DNA from: Marisa cornuarietis
Lineage: Eukaryota; Mollusca; Gastropoda; Architaenioglossa; Ampullariidae
NCBI GenBank assembly: GCA_004794655.1
Contig: SMMW01000025.1
Location: forward strand, 6,607,001 to 6,671,000
Direction: 5' to 3'
Length of the DNA: 64,000 nt
This document shows positions 43,206-53,329 of the stretch, one piece after another. A program made the position numbers and the translations under genes. The first letter of the stretch is position 1; the number at the start of each line of letters is the position of its first letter. A model generated the notes under the pieces. The model was not told the origin of the DNA. It ran no database searches and was given only the letters and a program-made list of their open reading frames with translations.

Positions 43206-44141
43206 CTTGGACTCTTCCTGTTCCAGAGATCCGTCTTGATCTTACAGCCTTTAAAAAGGGGGACACTAGTGACCTCATCTTCCTTCAACGCTTTCAGGAA
43301 CTTCTTTCTGACTATCCTGGATTCTGCTGTATCTTTACAGATGGTTCCAAAGTTCCAAACGGTGGCCCTGTTGGTGCGGCAGCAGTTCCATCCTGCCAGC
43401 CGCAATGGGCCGCTTCAGCCCGACTTGCGGATGGCTGCTCTATCTTCACAGCGGAACTTCATGCCATCTTGCTAGCCTTGCAGCATGTTACACCGCTCTT
43501 CGGAGCACAACTTTTTGATCATCTCAGACTCCCTTTCTGCCCTCCAAGCTCTTCTTTCCAGTTGTTTTGACCACCCTCTATTGGTACAAATCCACAAAAT
43601 CCATGGAACACGCATTCGCCAAAACAAAGATATTGTTTTTGTTTGGGCACCTGGCCACGCTGGTATTGCTGGCAACGTCCAAGCAGACCAGGCTGCCAGG
43701 GCCGCTTGCCAGTTGTCTAGTCAGTTGAAATCGCTTGTATCACCTGACTGCAAATCTCTCTTCACGGCCTATGTTCAGTCCCTGTGGCAACGCCACTGGG
43801 ACACTCTGGGCCAAAACAAGCTACACGCCACCCTTCCCAATCTTTCTGACCGCCTGCCTCCGTGCCGCCCAGTGCGACATGAGGAGGTGGTCTTAACTAG
43901 ACTGAGGTTAGGACACACCTATGTCACGCAATCATATCTCGTACGAGGTGAACCACCACCTGTTTGCCCGTCGTGTACAGAAGTTTTAAATGTTAAACAT
44001 GTATTAATTACTTGCCCTGAGCTCCAGAGTACCCGTCAGCATTTTTTCACAGCAGTTTCTGTGTCGGCTTTGTTTAGGTCCGTCCCATTTGCAGCAATTT
44101 TTGCATTTTTAAGAGGGATTGGACTCTTTCATAAAATTTAA
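43206..44141 (+). pseudogene. LINE-A copy 4 ORF2: RNase H and C-terminus
   Basis: Continues after the LTR: VPEIRLDLTAFKKGDTSDL, FCCIFTDGSKVPNGGPV, FTAELHAILLALQHV. An extra base near 43489 shifts the frame to 43485-44141: FLIISDSLSALQALL, WAPGHAGIAGNVQADQAARA, PPVCPSCTEVLNVKHVLITC, ending RGIGLFHKI-stop. All four RNase H acidic residues are present but split across two frames. Confidence 0.85.
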
Positions 44142-44389
44142 GTTTTAAATTCCTGTTAGTTTTTGGCTTATGGTTTTGGTTTGTTGATGGCCTTTTGGCC
44201 ACAACAACCACTTTTATACTAGAACCACTCTTTAAAAAATTCTTGTTTGTGTTGTTTTATTGGAATGACGCTATTATATCTTTCGAAGATCTCTCTGATT
44301 CCTGGAACTTTTGTCATAAATTTGTCTTTCATCGCCGTGATACAGCCTTGGTTGCTGGCACGGCGTTAAACACTAACAAACAAACAAAT

Positions 44390-44905
44390 TCTAGCAGTGT
44401 GTTTTCAGTTTTTCTATTGAGGAGTGTTGGTCGTCTGATCTTCCTGAGAACAAGATAGTATGTCCTGATGCTAGTCTCCTCTTTCCCGTGCTGGTCCATC
44501 TGACCTCGCTGACTCGCAGGATGTCCAAGTTGTACTTGACTAGTTGGGGCAACCTGCCAGTCTGATACAAGGTCTGAAGGTTCCAGCACCTCACCCTCAA
44601 CTTCTGCTTCGGCTTAAGTAAATCCACCATCGGGGCGCAGCTCCCTCTCGGATTTGACTGTCGTCCGTCATAAGTCCAGTTCCCTGGTATGTTTCATTAC
44701 CTTCGCCATCCGTAACGAGTACTCTAGTGTTGGTTTCTGTAACGTGCTTTTTTTACATGGTGGGGTTGTTAGCCCTACCACAATCTAATTTACCTCTAGG
44801 TGAGGTGTCCACCTTAGTCGCCTCTTACGACATGCCTGGCTGGACAGCAGGGACCCTATTCTTACAATGCTCGCTAGGCAAGCATACCCTGGGGTCCCAC
44901 GGGGA
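44390..44905 (-). mobile_element. LINE-B 5' part (minus)
   Basis: On the minus strand from about 44640: LRVRCWNLQTLYQTGRLPQL, NLDILRVSEVRWTSTGKR, SGHTILFSGRSDDQHS, then a frame break at LINE-A copy 4. These are the first residues of an RTE-type endonuclease. 44641-44905 is the element's leader, including GGGATAGGGTTGCTAG-like and GGGTCCCACGGGG-like phrases. It is the probable 5' half of the LINE-B whose 3' half lies at 36.5-37.7 kb. Confidence 0.75.
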
Positions 44906-45521
44906 AGTTGGGAGATATGTTGATGTAAAATTTATTTGAAATTCCTTGAGGGTGGGAAAAATATTTGGAATTTTTGAATTATAGAGATATAGGAACCCAC
45001 GTACAGGTCTTAGTACTTTGTTGTGTGAAAGAACATGTGAGGAACGCTGTGTGATCAGTGTGTGTAGTATGTGACCTGTCTGCACATCCCGTGTGTTCCT
45101 GACAAACACAAACAACCAACCAACCATTTTAGGAAATTTCCTACCCTTTGTCTTATCTAGAAAAGTGCGGGAATCATAGCGTGGGAATCTTCTATCGGCC
45201 TTGACCTGGCCTTTATTTGAAAGGCAAATGAATGCTCTATCTGACGTTATGCGATGGTACCCAGTTTCTCAAAATGCAAAGTGTGTTGCTACACCCAAAA
45301 CGTTCTCTATTCTCGCTAATTCTGCTCTTAACAAAACCAAATATGAAATGTCACTGTCTTTAGTGACAAAATATACATATTTTTAGATGATTTTATGAAA
45401 AACCACCTGGAAAGTGGATAGAAGACATGCTGAACATTCGTAGTATGCCATAATCTCATAATGGCTAAAAATTTAAATTTTCATTAAATTGAGAGGATGT
45501 GTCGGGCCTTAGTCCATTGCT
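44906..45521 (+). other. Intron sequence without recognised features
   Basis: AT-rich, including a short CAAACACAAACAACCAACCA stretch near 45105 that may be another LINE tail remnant. No convincing ORF. Confidence 0.45.
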
Positions 45522-45720
45522 TATGCTAGGCTGAGAGGCCGTTACAACCATTGCTGGTATGCATGAATTTACCCCTTTTTCAAAAAATTATATAAAATTA
45601 ACGAAAAGGGGTAACAGAACAATTAAAATTGATAATGATAGATCAAAATTTGTAGAAAAGAATCAGATTTACCTTGCGTTTGCTTAAAAACACACTTTTA
45701 TAGTATTCCCAACAGAAGAT
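45522..45720 (+). repeat. Repeat R2, copy 1
   Basis: TAGGCTGAGAGGCCGTTA, GCATGAATTTACCCCTTTTT, AATTGATAATGA.AGATCAAAA and GTAGAAAAG are shared in order with 48966-49140. The 49-kb copy borders piggyBac sequence, so this is probably a piggyBac 3' end region. Confidence 0.65.
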
Positions 45721-45777
45721 GCCATGATAATGAGCAAGTAGAAAAAAGTTGAACAGTCGCTTAAACAAGCGTAAATT

Positions 45778-46250
45778 ACAATAACATAAGGGAGGAAACT
45801 ACTAAAAACGTTGGGAAATAGTCCACCATGATTCTCTCCCTGGAACTGGCAGGAAGTCAAAAGTTTTCGTAGTCTTTGTTAGAAAAACTGTCGAGCGCCA
45901 TTTTTAAGAATCGAAGCACGTTGTTGTCAATCACTTTGACATGGATTTTTACTTCAACATCCGCAAAGGAGAAGAAGTAATATTAACATTCTAATGTATA
46001 TTCTAATAAAACATATGTTTGTTTGGTACTTTATGTCTGTATATATTGTGTAAATAATTTTTTTGTTAATTTCTGAAACTGAGTTCTAAAATGTGTAGGG
46101 TCATCATCTTACATTTGATTTTACTACTCGAAGACAAAACCTATGTATCTTAAAATTTACACCAAGTGAATGTTTTAAAAATGCTCTTTAAAATGGTGTA
46201 TTACAAATGGTTGTCTTTACTGTAGGTTAATAAATATAAATTTTCAAAGC
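45778..46250 (+). repeat. R1 interspersed repeat, copy 3
   Basis: Collinear with 3741-4150: ACATAAGGGAGGAAACTACT, CGAGCGCCATTTTTAAG, ACATGGATTTTTACTTCAAC, AGTAATATTAACATTCTAAT, CTTAAAATTTACACCAAGTG, AAAAATGCTCTTTA. Confidence 0.7.
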
Positions 46251-46544
46251 TGCCGGTTGAAATTTCAATACCGGAAATTTGCTAGCCATTTTCCAAACAG
46301 AAAGACAGATACCGTGGGAAAACGCAGAAAATTACAGTCAAATGTAAAAATTACGACATAAAAAGATCAGTCGACAGAAAAAATGAATCAACTATGGAAT
46401 TCACTAATTTTTTAACCGAAACAACGCATTTTAAAACATAAAAAAATTAGAAAAAGGCCCCTGGCGAATTCATGCTGGTCAGGGCCAAGTGTTGTCCACG
46501 GTCCAGGGCGAATTCCCCCTGGCCATAACGAAAGGATTAAGGCT
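46251..46544 (-). other. piggyBac-like 5' leader fragment
   Basis: GCCATTTTCCAAACAGAAAG, ACCGTGGGAAAACG resembles the leader and start codon of the piggyBac relics at 0.93 and 53.33 kb. Only the first codons (MAS-) would lie in this stretch. Inside are two copies of a CAGGGCGAATTC / GGCGAATTCATGCTGG motif (46455-46520), of unknown meaning. Confidence 0.5.
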
Positions 46545-47356
46545 GTGCTTTTGCACAATGGAAACTGTCTACCATCTATTCCAGTACCACATGCTGTCCG
46601 CATGAAAGAGACGTACAATAACTTAAAGCAGCTACTGAATTCCATCGAGTTTAACAAGTACACCTTGCACCTCTGTGGTGATTTGAAGGTGGTTGCCCTT
46701 CTAATGGGACTGCAGCAGGGATATACAAAATACATGTGTTTCTTATGTGAGTGGGATAGCTACGCAAGGGAATTCCACTACTTGCGGAAGGAATGGACTT
46801 GTAGACAAAATGTAGCAGTTGGAGAAAAGAATATCCAGCACCCAGCTCTGGTTGAGGCTCACAAAATCCTGCTACCACCCCTTCACATCAAACTAGGTTT
46901 GATGAAGAACTTCGGTAAAGCCATGGACCAGACTTTGCCAGCTTTCCAATACCCACATGAAAAGTTGCCTCCACTCAGCGAGGGAAAGATTAAAGAGGGA
47001 GTTTTGTGGGTCCTGAGATCTAAGAGCTCCTCAAAGATGATCAGTTCAACAACTTGCGAACTTGTGATGCGAAACAAGCATAGAATGCTTTTCGCCTAGT
47101 GTCTACAAACTTTCTTGGGAATGTTAGGGCAGAAAAGTACAAGAAACTAGTAGAAGACATGCTGATGCAGTATCAGAAACTTGGCTGCAATATGTCTCTA
47201 AAGATCCACTTTCTTCATTCCCATCTGGATTTCTTTCCTGACAACTGTGGTATGGTTAGTGATGAACATGGCAAACATTTTCATCAAGATATCACAACAA
47301 TGGAAAAAAAATACCAGGGGAAATTGTCCACTACCATGCTGGCTGACTACTGCTGA
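46545..47356 (+). pseudogene. Transposase-like protein of a multicopy family, class uncertain
   Basis: Two frames, 46545-47099 and 47099-47356, form one protein of about 270 residues. Segments: SIPVPHAVRMKETYNNL, LCGDLKVVALLMGLQQGYTK, CFLCEWDSYAREFHY, LLPPLHIKLGLMKNFGKAMD, KIKEGV, NFLGNVRAEKY, MSLKIHFLHSHLDFFPDN, GKHFHQDITTMEKKYQGK, MLADYC. I know this HSHLDFFP / FHQDI / ADYCW protein as a high-copy unannotated family in arthropod and mollusc genomes; the conserved D, H and E residues suggest a DDE-type nuclease, which is an inference. A frameshift near 47060 and a TAG (probably from Trp) at 47085 break it, and the usual W after ADYC is a stop. Confidence 0.65.
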
Positions 47357-47448
47357 ACACTCCCCAGAGATTTTCCTGAACAGCTGTACAAGACACAGGC
47401 AAAGAAATCTAAGACGTAGTCTATGACTTGATTTTTTACAGGTATTAA

Positions 47449-48136
47449 CCCTCTTAGGACCTGGTAAAACGAAAATGATGTTTAAAAATTAGTGCTTAAA
47501 ATTAGAAGCAGTGATGGCAAAACGGGGTCTGCTTTGTATTGTTTTTTTTGTTTTGTTTTTTTATATTTTGATCTAGATCAAGAAACCTGTACATGTTTAG
47601 AAGGAAAAAGCTTGAACTTTGCAATAAAAATAATATCAGCTGTCTATCTTCACTGTGGGACCAGCAATAATCCAAGAACATTCATAGTTCAAATGCTCAC
47701 AACATTCACAAAAATAAACTTTCACTTTTAAACTGCTGTACAAGTTCAAAATTTACTGTTATTTGTCCAAAACACACAGAAAACTATATACAGAGCATGT
47801 GTAGACAAGATGCAGAAACCTATTTACATCAAATAGAGCACAAAAAAATGGCATAACTACCTTCAAAATCGCTTTCCGAGTCGCTCTCAAACTAGGACTG
47901 ATTACTCGTAACGCTAAAAATGGTCTCCTCCCTGTCTTCGAAAACTTCGTCTTGATTCAAGCCGCTAGATCTTATTTTTCATGTTTGAAAATTACAAGAT
48001 GGCAAGCGAACGAAAGGAAAGAGACCGGGGAATAGAAAATAATTTTCTGATTGGTTGATTTTAAATCAACCAATGGAAAAGTTTTTCTACCACACCTATA
48101 TCAGAGCCACAAAACTGGCTCTACGGTCTCAGTGGG
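47449..48136 (-). mobile_element. piggyBac-derived short element with TTAA sites
   Basis: TTAA at 47445-47448 is followed by CCCTCTTAGGACC. The right end, on the minus strand, is CCCACTGAGACCG preceded by TTAA (48137-48140). The two ends are similar but not identical. At 688 bp it can hold no full transposase. On the minus strand it keeps a decayed exon-1-like start similar to 30.18 kb (DEVFED, then ESDSESDFEG-type acid run). It is probably a deletion derivative moved by a related transposase, inserted just downstream of the transposase-like gene at 46.5 kb. Confidence 0.75.
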
Positions 48137-48324
48137 TTAACCATAGGTCAGTTACTATTAGCATGCATTTCGTGATGTACACAATAATTATTGCAGATTA
48201 CTAGAAAACTAGAGCCAGTTTTGCATTTTGATTGTCATATTTGTATTGAGCACATAAAAATTGATAAGAAATAACTAATTTTATTTCAGTAACATGAGTT
48301 TTGTAAAAATTTGTTGACCAGTGG

Positions 48325-48435
48325 GGCTCCACATCTGCTTGAGTACCTTTTGCACCACTCCAATACAAAGTTTGTATGCAGATGCTAGGAGGCTCCAATT
48401 TTTCTTTGCTGTCAGAAACTCATGGTATCCTATGC
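48325..48435 (+). mobile_element. LINE-A RT C-terminal scrap
   Basis: GGCTCCACATCTGCTTGAGT, TTTTGCACCACTCCAATACA, AAGTTTGTATGCAGATGCTA match the GLRICLGAFRTTPVQSLYAEA coding stretch of LINE-A (42195-42255), with frame breaks. Confidence 0.7.
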
Positions 48436-48600
48436 AATATATACAAACATAAAGTGCCAAAAATGAAATTTATTGTCAGAATACAAATCTATGTCAAAGT
48501 GCTTGCTTAAGCAGCCATCTCAGACGTGGCTCTTGATCAACTGATTCATTGCCTTCTTTCAAATATGACACAATACCTGATTGGTTGACTATTTCAGCTC
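48436..48600 (-). repeat. R1 interspersed repeat, copy 4 (minus, partial)
   Basis: The reverse complement shares CAACCAATCAGGT, GATCAAGAGCCA, CATAGATTTGTATTC and a final CACTTTATGTTTGTATAT with the other R1 copies. Confidence 0.6.
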
Positions 48601-48639
48601 CCTAAGGCAGGGGTGTCGAACTCAATCAAAAAAAATGTT

Positions 48640-48760
48640 ATGGTTATTATCACTTGGGGGTTTTTTTGTGTTGTTGTTACTAATGTTTTTTTGTTTTTGT
48701 TTTTGTTATCGAGCTGCCACTAAATTGTCCTCCGGGACAAATAAAGTATTATCTTATCTT
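48640..48760 (+). mobile_element. Rex1-like LINE 3' terminus
   Basis: Ends TTATCGAGCTGCCACTAAAT, CCTCCGGGACAAATAAAGTA and a TTATC tail, matching 31451-31505. Upstream is T/G-rich. Confidence 0.65.
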
Positions 48761-48965
48761 AAATGTAATCAGGAGGAGGTATGTGTGTACTAAACAGTCA
48801 TATGATAAGGGTGACTCCTTCATGGTGGTGGTTGTCTTGTCTGGCAGACCAGATAATGGTTTCCCCAGAGTTAAGTACTTGTTTTCCTGTGCCTGTCCAT
48901 CTGGCCTCTGCCACTGCAAGCATTGTGAGGTTGTAGCTGTTCATTTCTTTAACTCATTCTTGACG

Positions 48966-49140
48966 GTAGGCTGAGAGGCCGTTATACCCCCTGGGACGCA
49001 TGAATTTACCCCTTTTTCATAAAAAAATAACTAAAAGAGGGAGAAAAACAATTTAAATTGATAATGAGAGATCAAAATGTGTAGAAAAGGATCAGTCTTA
49101 CCTGAATCTTGCTTGAGAACTCACTTTCATGGTATTCCAA
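48966..49140 (+). repeat. Repeat R2, copy 2 (probable piggyBac 3' end)
   Basis: Same order of motifs as 45522-45720. The CCCTGGGACGCATGAATTTA near 48985 resembles the opposite end of the piggyBac relic (reverse complement of 53540-53580: CCCTGGGACGGTTAAATTTA), so these may be its two terminal regions. Confidence 0.6.
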
Positions 49141-49838
49141 ACAGAATCGGGTATATGAAGTGAAGTTTTGAAAAAGTTTTTTTCACACATGTTTACACAG
49201 GTTATGTCATCCAAGAATAAGCTGGACCACCAGGAAGCAGAATTTGATGGTTGCAAATCAAAAAGATGTGAACACACATTGTTCTTGTCCATAGAATTTC
49301 ACAGATGATGCATCAAAAAGGCACCAGAAGTTGTCAAATCCATGGCTGTAAAATTCTAGTCATAGTCAAGATGCAGGAGCTATCACCATTTGGTCCTGCA
49401 AAGTCTTGTAATCACAAAAAGTTAACAAAAACAGATTAAGTAAACATCAGAAATATAAAAGTAAATGATTTAACATATTTATTATTATTATATGAAGAAA
49501 TTATTACTTTCGAGATGTGATGGGAATACATAAACACTTGGTCAGATTGTTTACTGAACACGTTTGACAACTTTGCAACAGCACTTGATGTAAACCACAT
49601 CTCTAAGACATCCCCCTTAACATCACATAGGCTGCCAGATACATTTTGCAACTGCACACTGAATAGCCATAGGCAATGCCATGGGGGAGGGCAACCATTT
49701 GACCTCAGCATTGTGTCCACCATCCAGGAGATGCACCTGCAACACTTGGAAAACAGAACCTGCAACACTTAGAAAACATAAGTGAAAACACTTCCTATAA
49801 AATTACTGTTGGTGTTTACACTAAGCATGAAAACTTAT

Positions 49839-50482
49839 TTACTCTGGATTTTGTAGGGGTTGAGTGTAGTCCTCCATAGTATGTTAGGCCTCCATACAAC
49901 GATGTACACAGAGAGCCTTCTTAGACTGTTTGCACTCCCAGTTAGTGCGCTTGGTCCTATCCTTACGGAATTTGGCATCTGTACCTTGTGCAACTAGCCT
50001 CTCAAAACAAACATGACAGTACTTTCTACTTTTAAGAGGAACAAGAAAATGCGCAGAACGCCTGCCTTGTAAGCGAAGTTGTTGAGGTTCCTGAGGTACT
50101 GCAGCTCCTGTTGGTTGTTCCTCGTCACTGTCTGCCATGGTTACCAAATCTTCACCTACAGAAATTATAAAGTCTTCAAGTCTCATACCTGGCTTTTTTA
50201 CCATTTTTCTGACCTATAGGTACAGACAGTGGGCCTGCACCAAGGTGAGAGTCAGCAGATGGAAGGAGAGCTTTTTCCACCATTTAATGGTCTTCCTGTG
50301 AAAAGGATTGTAGGAAACCATTTGATCACTGTGGTCCACTCCCCCCATGTACTTGTTATAATCAGCAATAGCTGTGGCCTTCTTTACACTGATGGGAGTC
50401 TTCACAGTGATCATCTGAGGCTTGTGAATGGTTGAAAGGACAGCTACCTCCTTCTTGTCGACCCACCGCAGCACCATGGTGT
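49839..50482 (-). pseudogene. piggyBac transposase, C-terminal third
   Basis: One frame from 50482: NTMVLRWVDKKEVAVLSTIH, KKATAIADYNKYMGGVDHSD, NPFHRKTIKWWKKLSFHLL, then a TAG at 50214-50216, continuing VRKMVKKPGMRLEDF. The C-terminal Cys-rich finger follows: RKYCHVCFERLVAQGT, NWECKQSKKALCVHRC. After MEA, a TAA stands where YHT is usual. DYN.YMGGVD.SDQ and the Cys finger are signatures of piggyBac/PGBD4 proteins. Only two stops and no frameshifts in about 210 codons. Confidence 0.88.
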
Positions 50483-52512
50483 TATTTAATAATAATAATA
50501 ATAATGCGAACTTACAATGCGCAGAATCACGAATAAGATAGATCGCACTCTCTGCGCAGTACAATTTGATAGAAAGAAACATAACAACCAATAGACAGTG
50601 AGGTACACATAGGAACACTGAACAACATAAAGATGAGGTACAAGTCAGGAATAGTACTTTGTAAAAAGATATGTTTTAAGAGAGCGTTTGAATGCAGCCT
50701 TGGAGGCTGAGTGGCGAATGTGGTGTGGTAGAGAGTTCCACTGCTGAGCAGCACAAAGGGAGAACATCCGTTGTCCGTATGTGACTGTCTGTGAGAGGGA
50801 GGGATAAAATGCGGGAGTCTGATGAGGAGCGAAGGTTTCGGGCAGGAGTTTTGACAGACAAGATTTCATTAAAATAGCTGGGGGAGTGACCTTCGAAGAA
50901 ACCATAGCAGAGAGTTGAGAGCTTGTAGTCTATTCTAGCTTTAACTGGTAGCCAATGAAGAGAGCGAAGAAGTGATGAGACATGATCATGTTTGCGAGTC
51001 CGAAAAACGAGACGAGCAGCTGAGTTCTGGACCTTCTGAAGCTTATCAATGAGGTATTGAGGACAGCCAGCAAGAAGAGAGTTGCAGTAGTCTAATTTAG
51101 ACAGAATAAACGAGCAGATAAGAATTTTGGTGATTGAGACGGACAGAGTATGGCGAATGGAGCTGATCTTCCGGAGCTCATAGTATGCAGATCGACAAAT
51201 GTGAGAGACATGTTTATCAAGAGACATGTCAGCAGACATTATGTAACTTAATTACGTGCCGAAGTTACAAAAGGAACATTGGAATCGCCTACCCGAACAG
51301 AAACAGGCAGTGAAGAGTAAACCCTGGCTCTCCTCTTTGAAAAAAGTAAAGTTTCTGTTTTTCCATCATTTAGCTTTAACTTGTTGTGGATCATCCATAG
51401 CTTAATATCCGAAATACAATCTTGGATGCTCTGGATAGTAGTGTGAGCCTGAGAAGAAGAACAACTGATATACAGCTGGGTGTCGTCAGCAAAGGATTGA
51501 TGGGATATAGAGTGAGATTGAATTAGAGTGGTAAGTGGCTTCATGTACATGATGAAGAGGATGGGACCAAGTACAGAGCCCTGTGGGACTCCTGAGTGAA
51601 TAGACAGGTGAAGACACGCAGCCATCCACTATAACTGACTGAGTCCTATCTGAGAGATATGACTGAAACCAGCTGAGTGGGGAGCCTGAGATGCCATAGA
51701 GAGTACTGAGTCTGTGAATGAGAGTAGTGTGATCTATGGTATCAAAGGCAGCAGACAGGTCTAACATGGTGAGAAATGAGATGTCACCTCTATCCAGAGC
51801 AGACAAAATGTGATGGAGAAATCAAGTTTTTAAGAGTTCAGATGGGATAGAAGTTGCTTGAGAACTATTTTCTCAAGGATTTTAGAAAGAAATGGTAAGT
51901 TTGAGACTGGACGGTAATTGTCTAATACATTGATGTCGAGGGTAGGCTTTTTTAATAGCGGATTCACTAAGGCTGTTTTAAAGGTGGAAGGGAAAATGCC
52001 AGAAGTCAAGCTATCGTTTACTATTTCTGTTAGGGCAGGAAGTAGGACCTCAAGACAGTCTACCAGTAGAGGGGTGGGAACTGGGTCCAGTGGACAGGTT
52101 GTGGGTTTTGACTGGAGTATCATGGTGTTAAGCTCGCTTTCCGAGATCGGCTGAAAGGAAGAAAAGGAGCACTGTGGCCTTGCCAGATGGTCGATGTGGC
52201 TAGCAGGATTGTGCACAGACAGCTGATCAAGTTTAAGCCGAATGTCAAGAATCTTCCGGACAAAAAGCTTGCTGAAGGCCTCAGGGAGTGAAGCAGGTGC
52301 AATGACTGCAGGCAGGTGCGGCCCAGCAGATGGTTGCAGGTCTCAAACAGGCTTCAACTCGACAAGCAAGTGCCGATGTGAGCACGAATGAATGCAGTTT
52401 TGGCTGAATGAACAAGGTGAATGACTGAACGCTTGGCAGCATTTAGCAGCTGCTTGTGTACGGTCAGCCCAGACCTACGCCACAACCTCTCAGCTCGTCG
52501 ATGTAGAATGTA
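50483..52512 (-). mobile_element. CR1/L2-type LINE, 5'-truncated, minus strand
   Basis: It ends on the minus strand with an (ATT)n run (50487-50504) after GATTCTGCGCATTGTAAG, the usual simple-repeat 3' end of L2/CR1-like LINEs. At the other side it is truncated in the endonuclease-RT linker. It inserted into a piggyBac transposase gene in the same orientation. Confidence 0.85.
50485..52510 (-). pseudogene. CR1/L2-type LINE RT
   Basis: Minus-strand frames in order: linker (LWRRSGLTVHKQLLNAAKRS), 52216-51830 with FQPISESELNTMILQSKPTT, PLDPVPTPLL and DNYRPVSNLPFLSKILEKIV, then after a short frame break 51806-51486 with ISFLTMLDLSAAFDTIDHTT and SYLSDRTQSVIVDG. 51625-51248 carries SGVPQGSVLGPILFIMYMKP and catalytic FADD (HQSFADDTQLYIS). 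51239-50676 carries SKLDYCNSLLAGCPQYLIDK, LHWLPVKARIDYKLSTLCY and the frame 50905-50645 carries QWNSLPHHIRHSASKAAFKR. Catalytic residues are present but at least three frameshifts separate the domains. Confidence 0.88.
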
Positions 52513-52529
52513 ACTTAAAGAAAATTATT

Positions 52530-53329
52530 ACAAATACTCACATGCTGCAAATGGTTGATGAAAGGCCTTATTTTGTGAATCGGGTCATAACCCGGTTGCC
52601 CCTTTGGCACTGCTAAAGAATTGTCATTTTGGTGAAAAAAGCAAGTATACTAACAAACCTATCACGCTTCATTATCCGAGAAGCAAATGTTGTCTGAATA
52701 AATGGATGTCTTGCCCAATAATCACTTATCTTAGGCTTGTGCACAATACACATATGGCAACGAGTGGCAAGAAAATGATAAATTTCATACAACTTGACAC
52801 ATTTCCAAGTATTTATCTGAGACCTAGCTGAACCAGTAATATTTCATCTTCTAGCATTATCTCTACACTGACTAGCATACAAATTCGTTTGTTCCTACAT
52901 CTTGACTATCTGATATTTACTAATGAATAGGGGGAAGATTTAGTGGGCCCTGCATACCTGGCTTGGCAAAGAAAGTAGGCTTCATGGGAAAACCACAAAG
53001 GTTTTTACACCATTCGCGGTCAAAATCTCCTTCATCCAAGCAAGAAATATCCTCTGGCAGGTTATTTTCCTTGCGATCTGTTGTCTCCGTTGCACGATGT
53101 TCAAGATCCCCGTCGATTTCATCATTGTCACGTTCGTCTGCTTCGGCCATGTGCTCGTCTTCTAAGTCCGTTTGGTTAACTAAATCATCATCACCTCCCT
53201 CTAAAATATTATCTACATCATACATTCCTGTTCCTCGTCATCATCGTCTTCCACATCTAACTCCGTCTCTTTGTCAGATTCTCCAAGAATCATGTCACAC
53301 ACCTCTTGAGCAGTGTATCGCCTCGCCAT
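52530..53329 (-). pseudogene. piggyBac transposase, N-terminal and middle parts
   Basis: ATG at 53329: MARRYTAQEVCDMILGESD, an Asp/Glu-rich tract, a stop, then the frame 53225-52920 with NLPEDISCLDEGDFDREWCK, FPMKPTFFAKPGMQGPLNLP. After a gap, 52850-52540 gives TWKCVKLYEIYHFLATRC, KISDYWARHPFIQTTFAS, IMKRDRFVSIL and GQPGYDPIHKIRPFINHL. SDYW, F...M.RDRF..IL and GYDP..KIRP are standard piggyBac core motifs. The part encoding the first two catalytic Asp residues is missing, lost beside the LINE insertion. Confidence 0.8.

Larger units (their letters stand above)
37691..44389 (+). mobile_element. LINE-A copy 4, full length, carrying a solo LTR
   Basis: From TGGGCCCGGCTTCTCGTGCT at 37691 to GCGTTAAACACTAACAAACAAAC at 44389. 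Without the 709-bp LTR it is about 6.0 kb, the longest LINE-A here, and retains the RNase H segment missing from copy 3. It inserted into LINE-B. Nonsense changes are visible at 38970, 41732 and about 41882, and frameshifts near 40735 and 43489. Confidence 0.9.

Noticed and set aside
50483..50506. (AAT)n run as an independent microsatellite
   Set aside because: It is the simple-repeat 3' tail of the minus-strand CR1/L2-type LINE.
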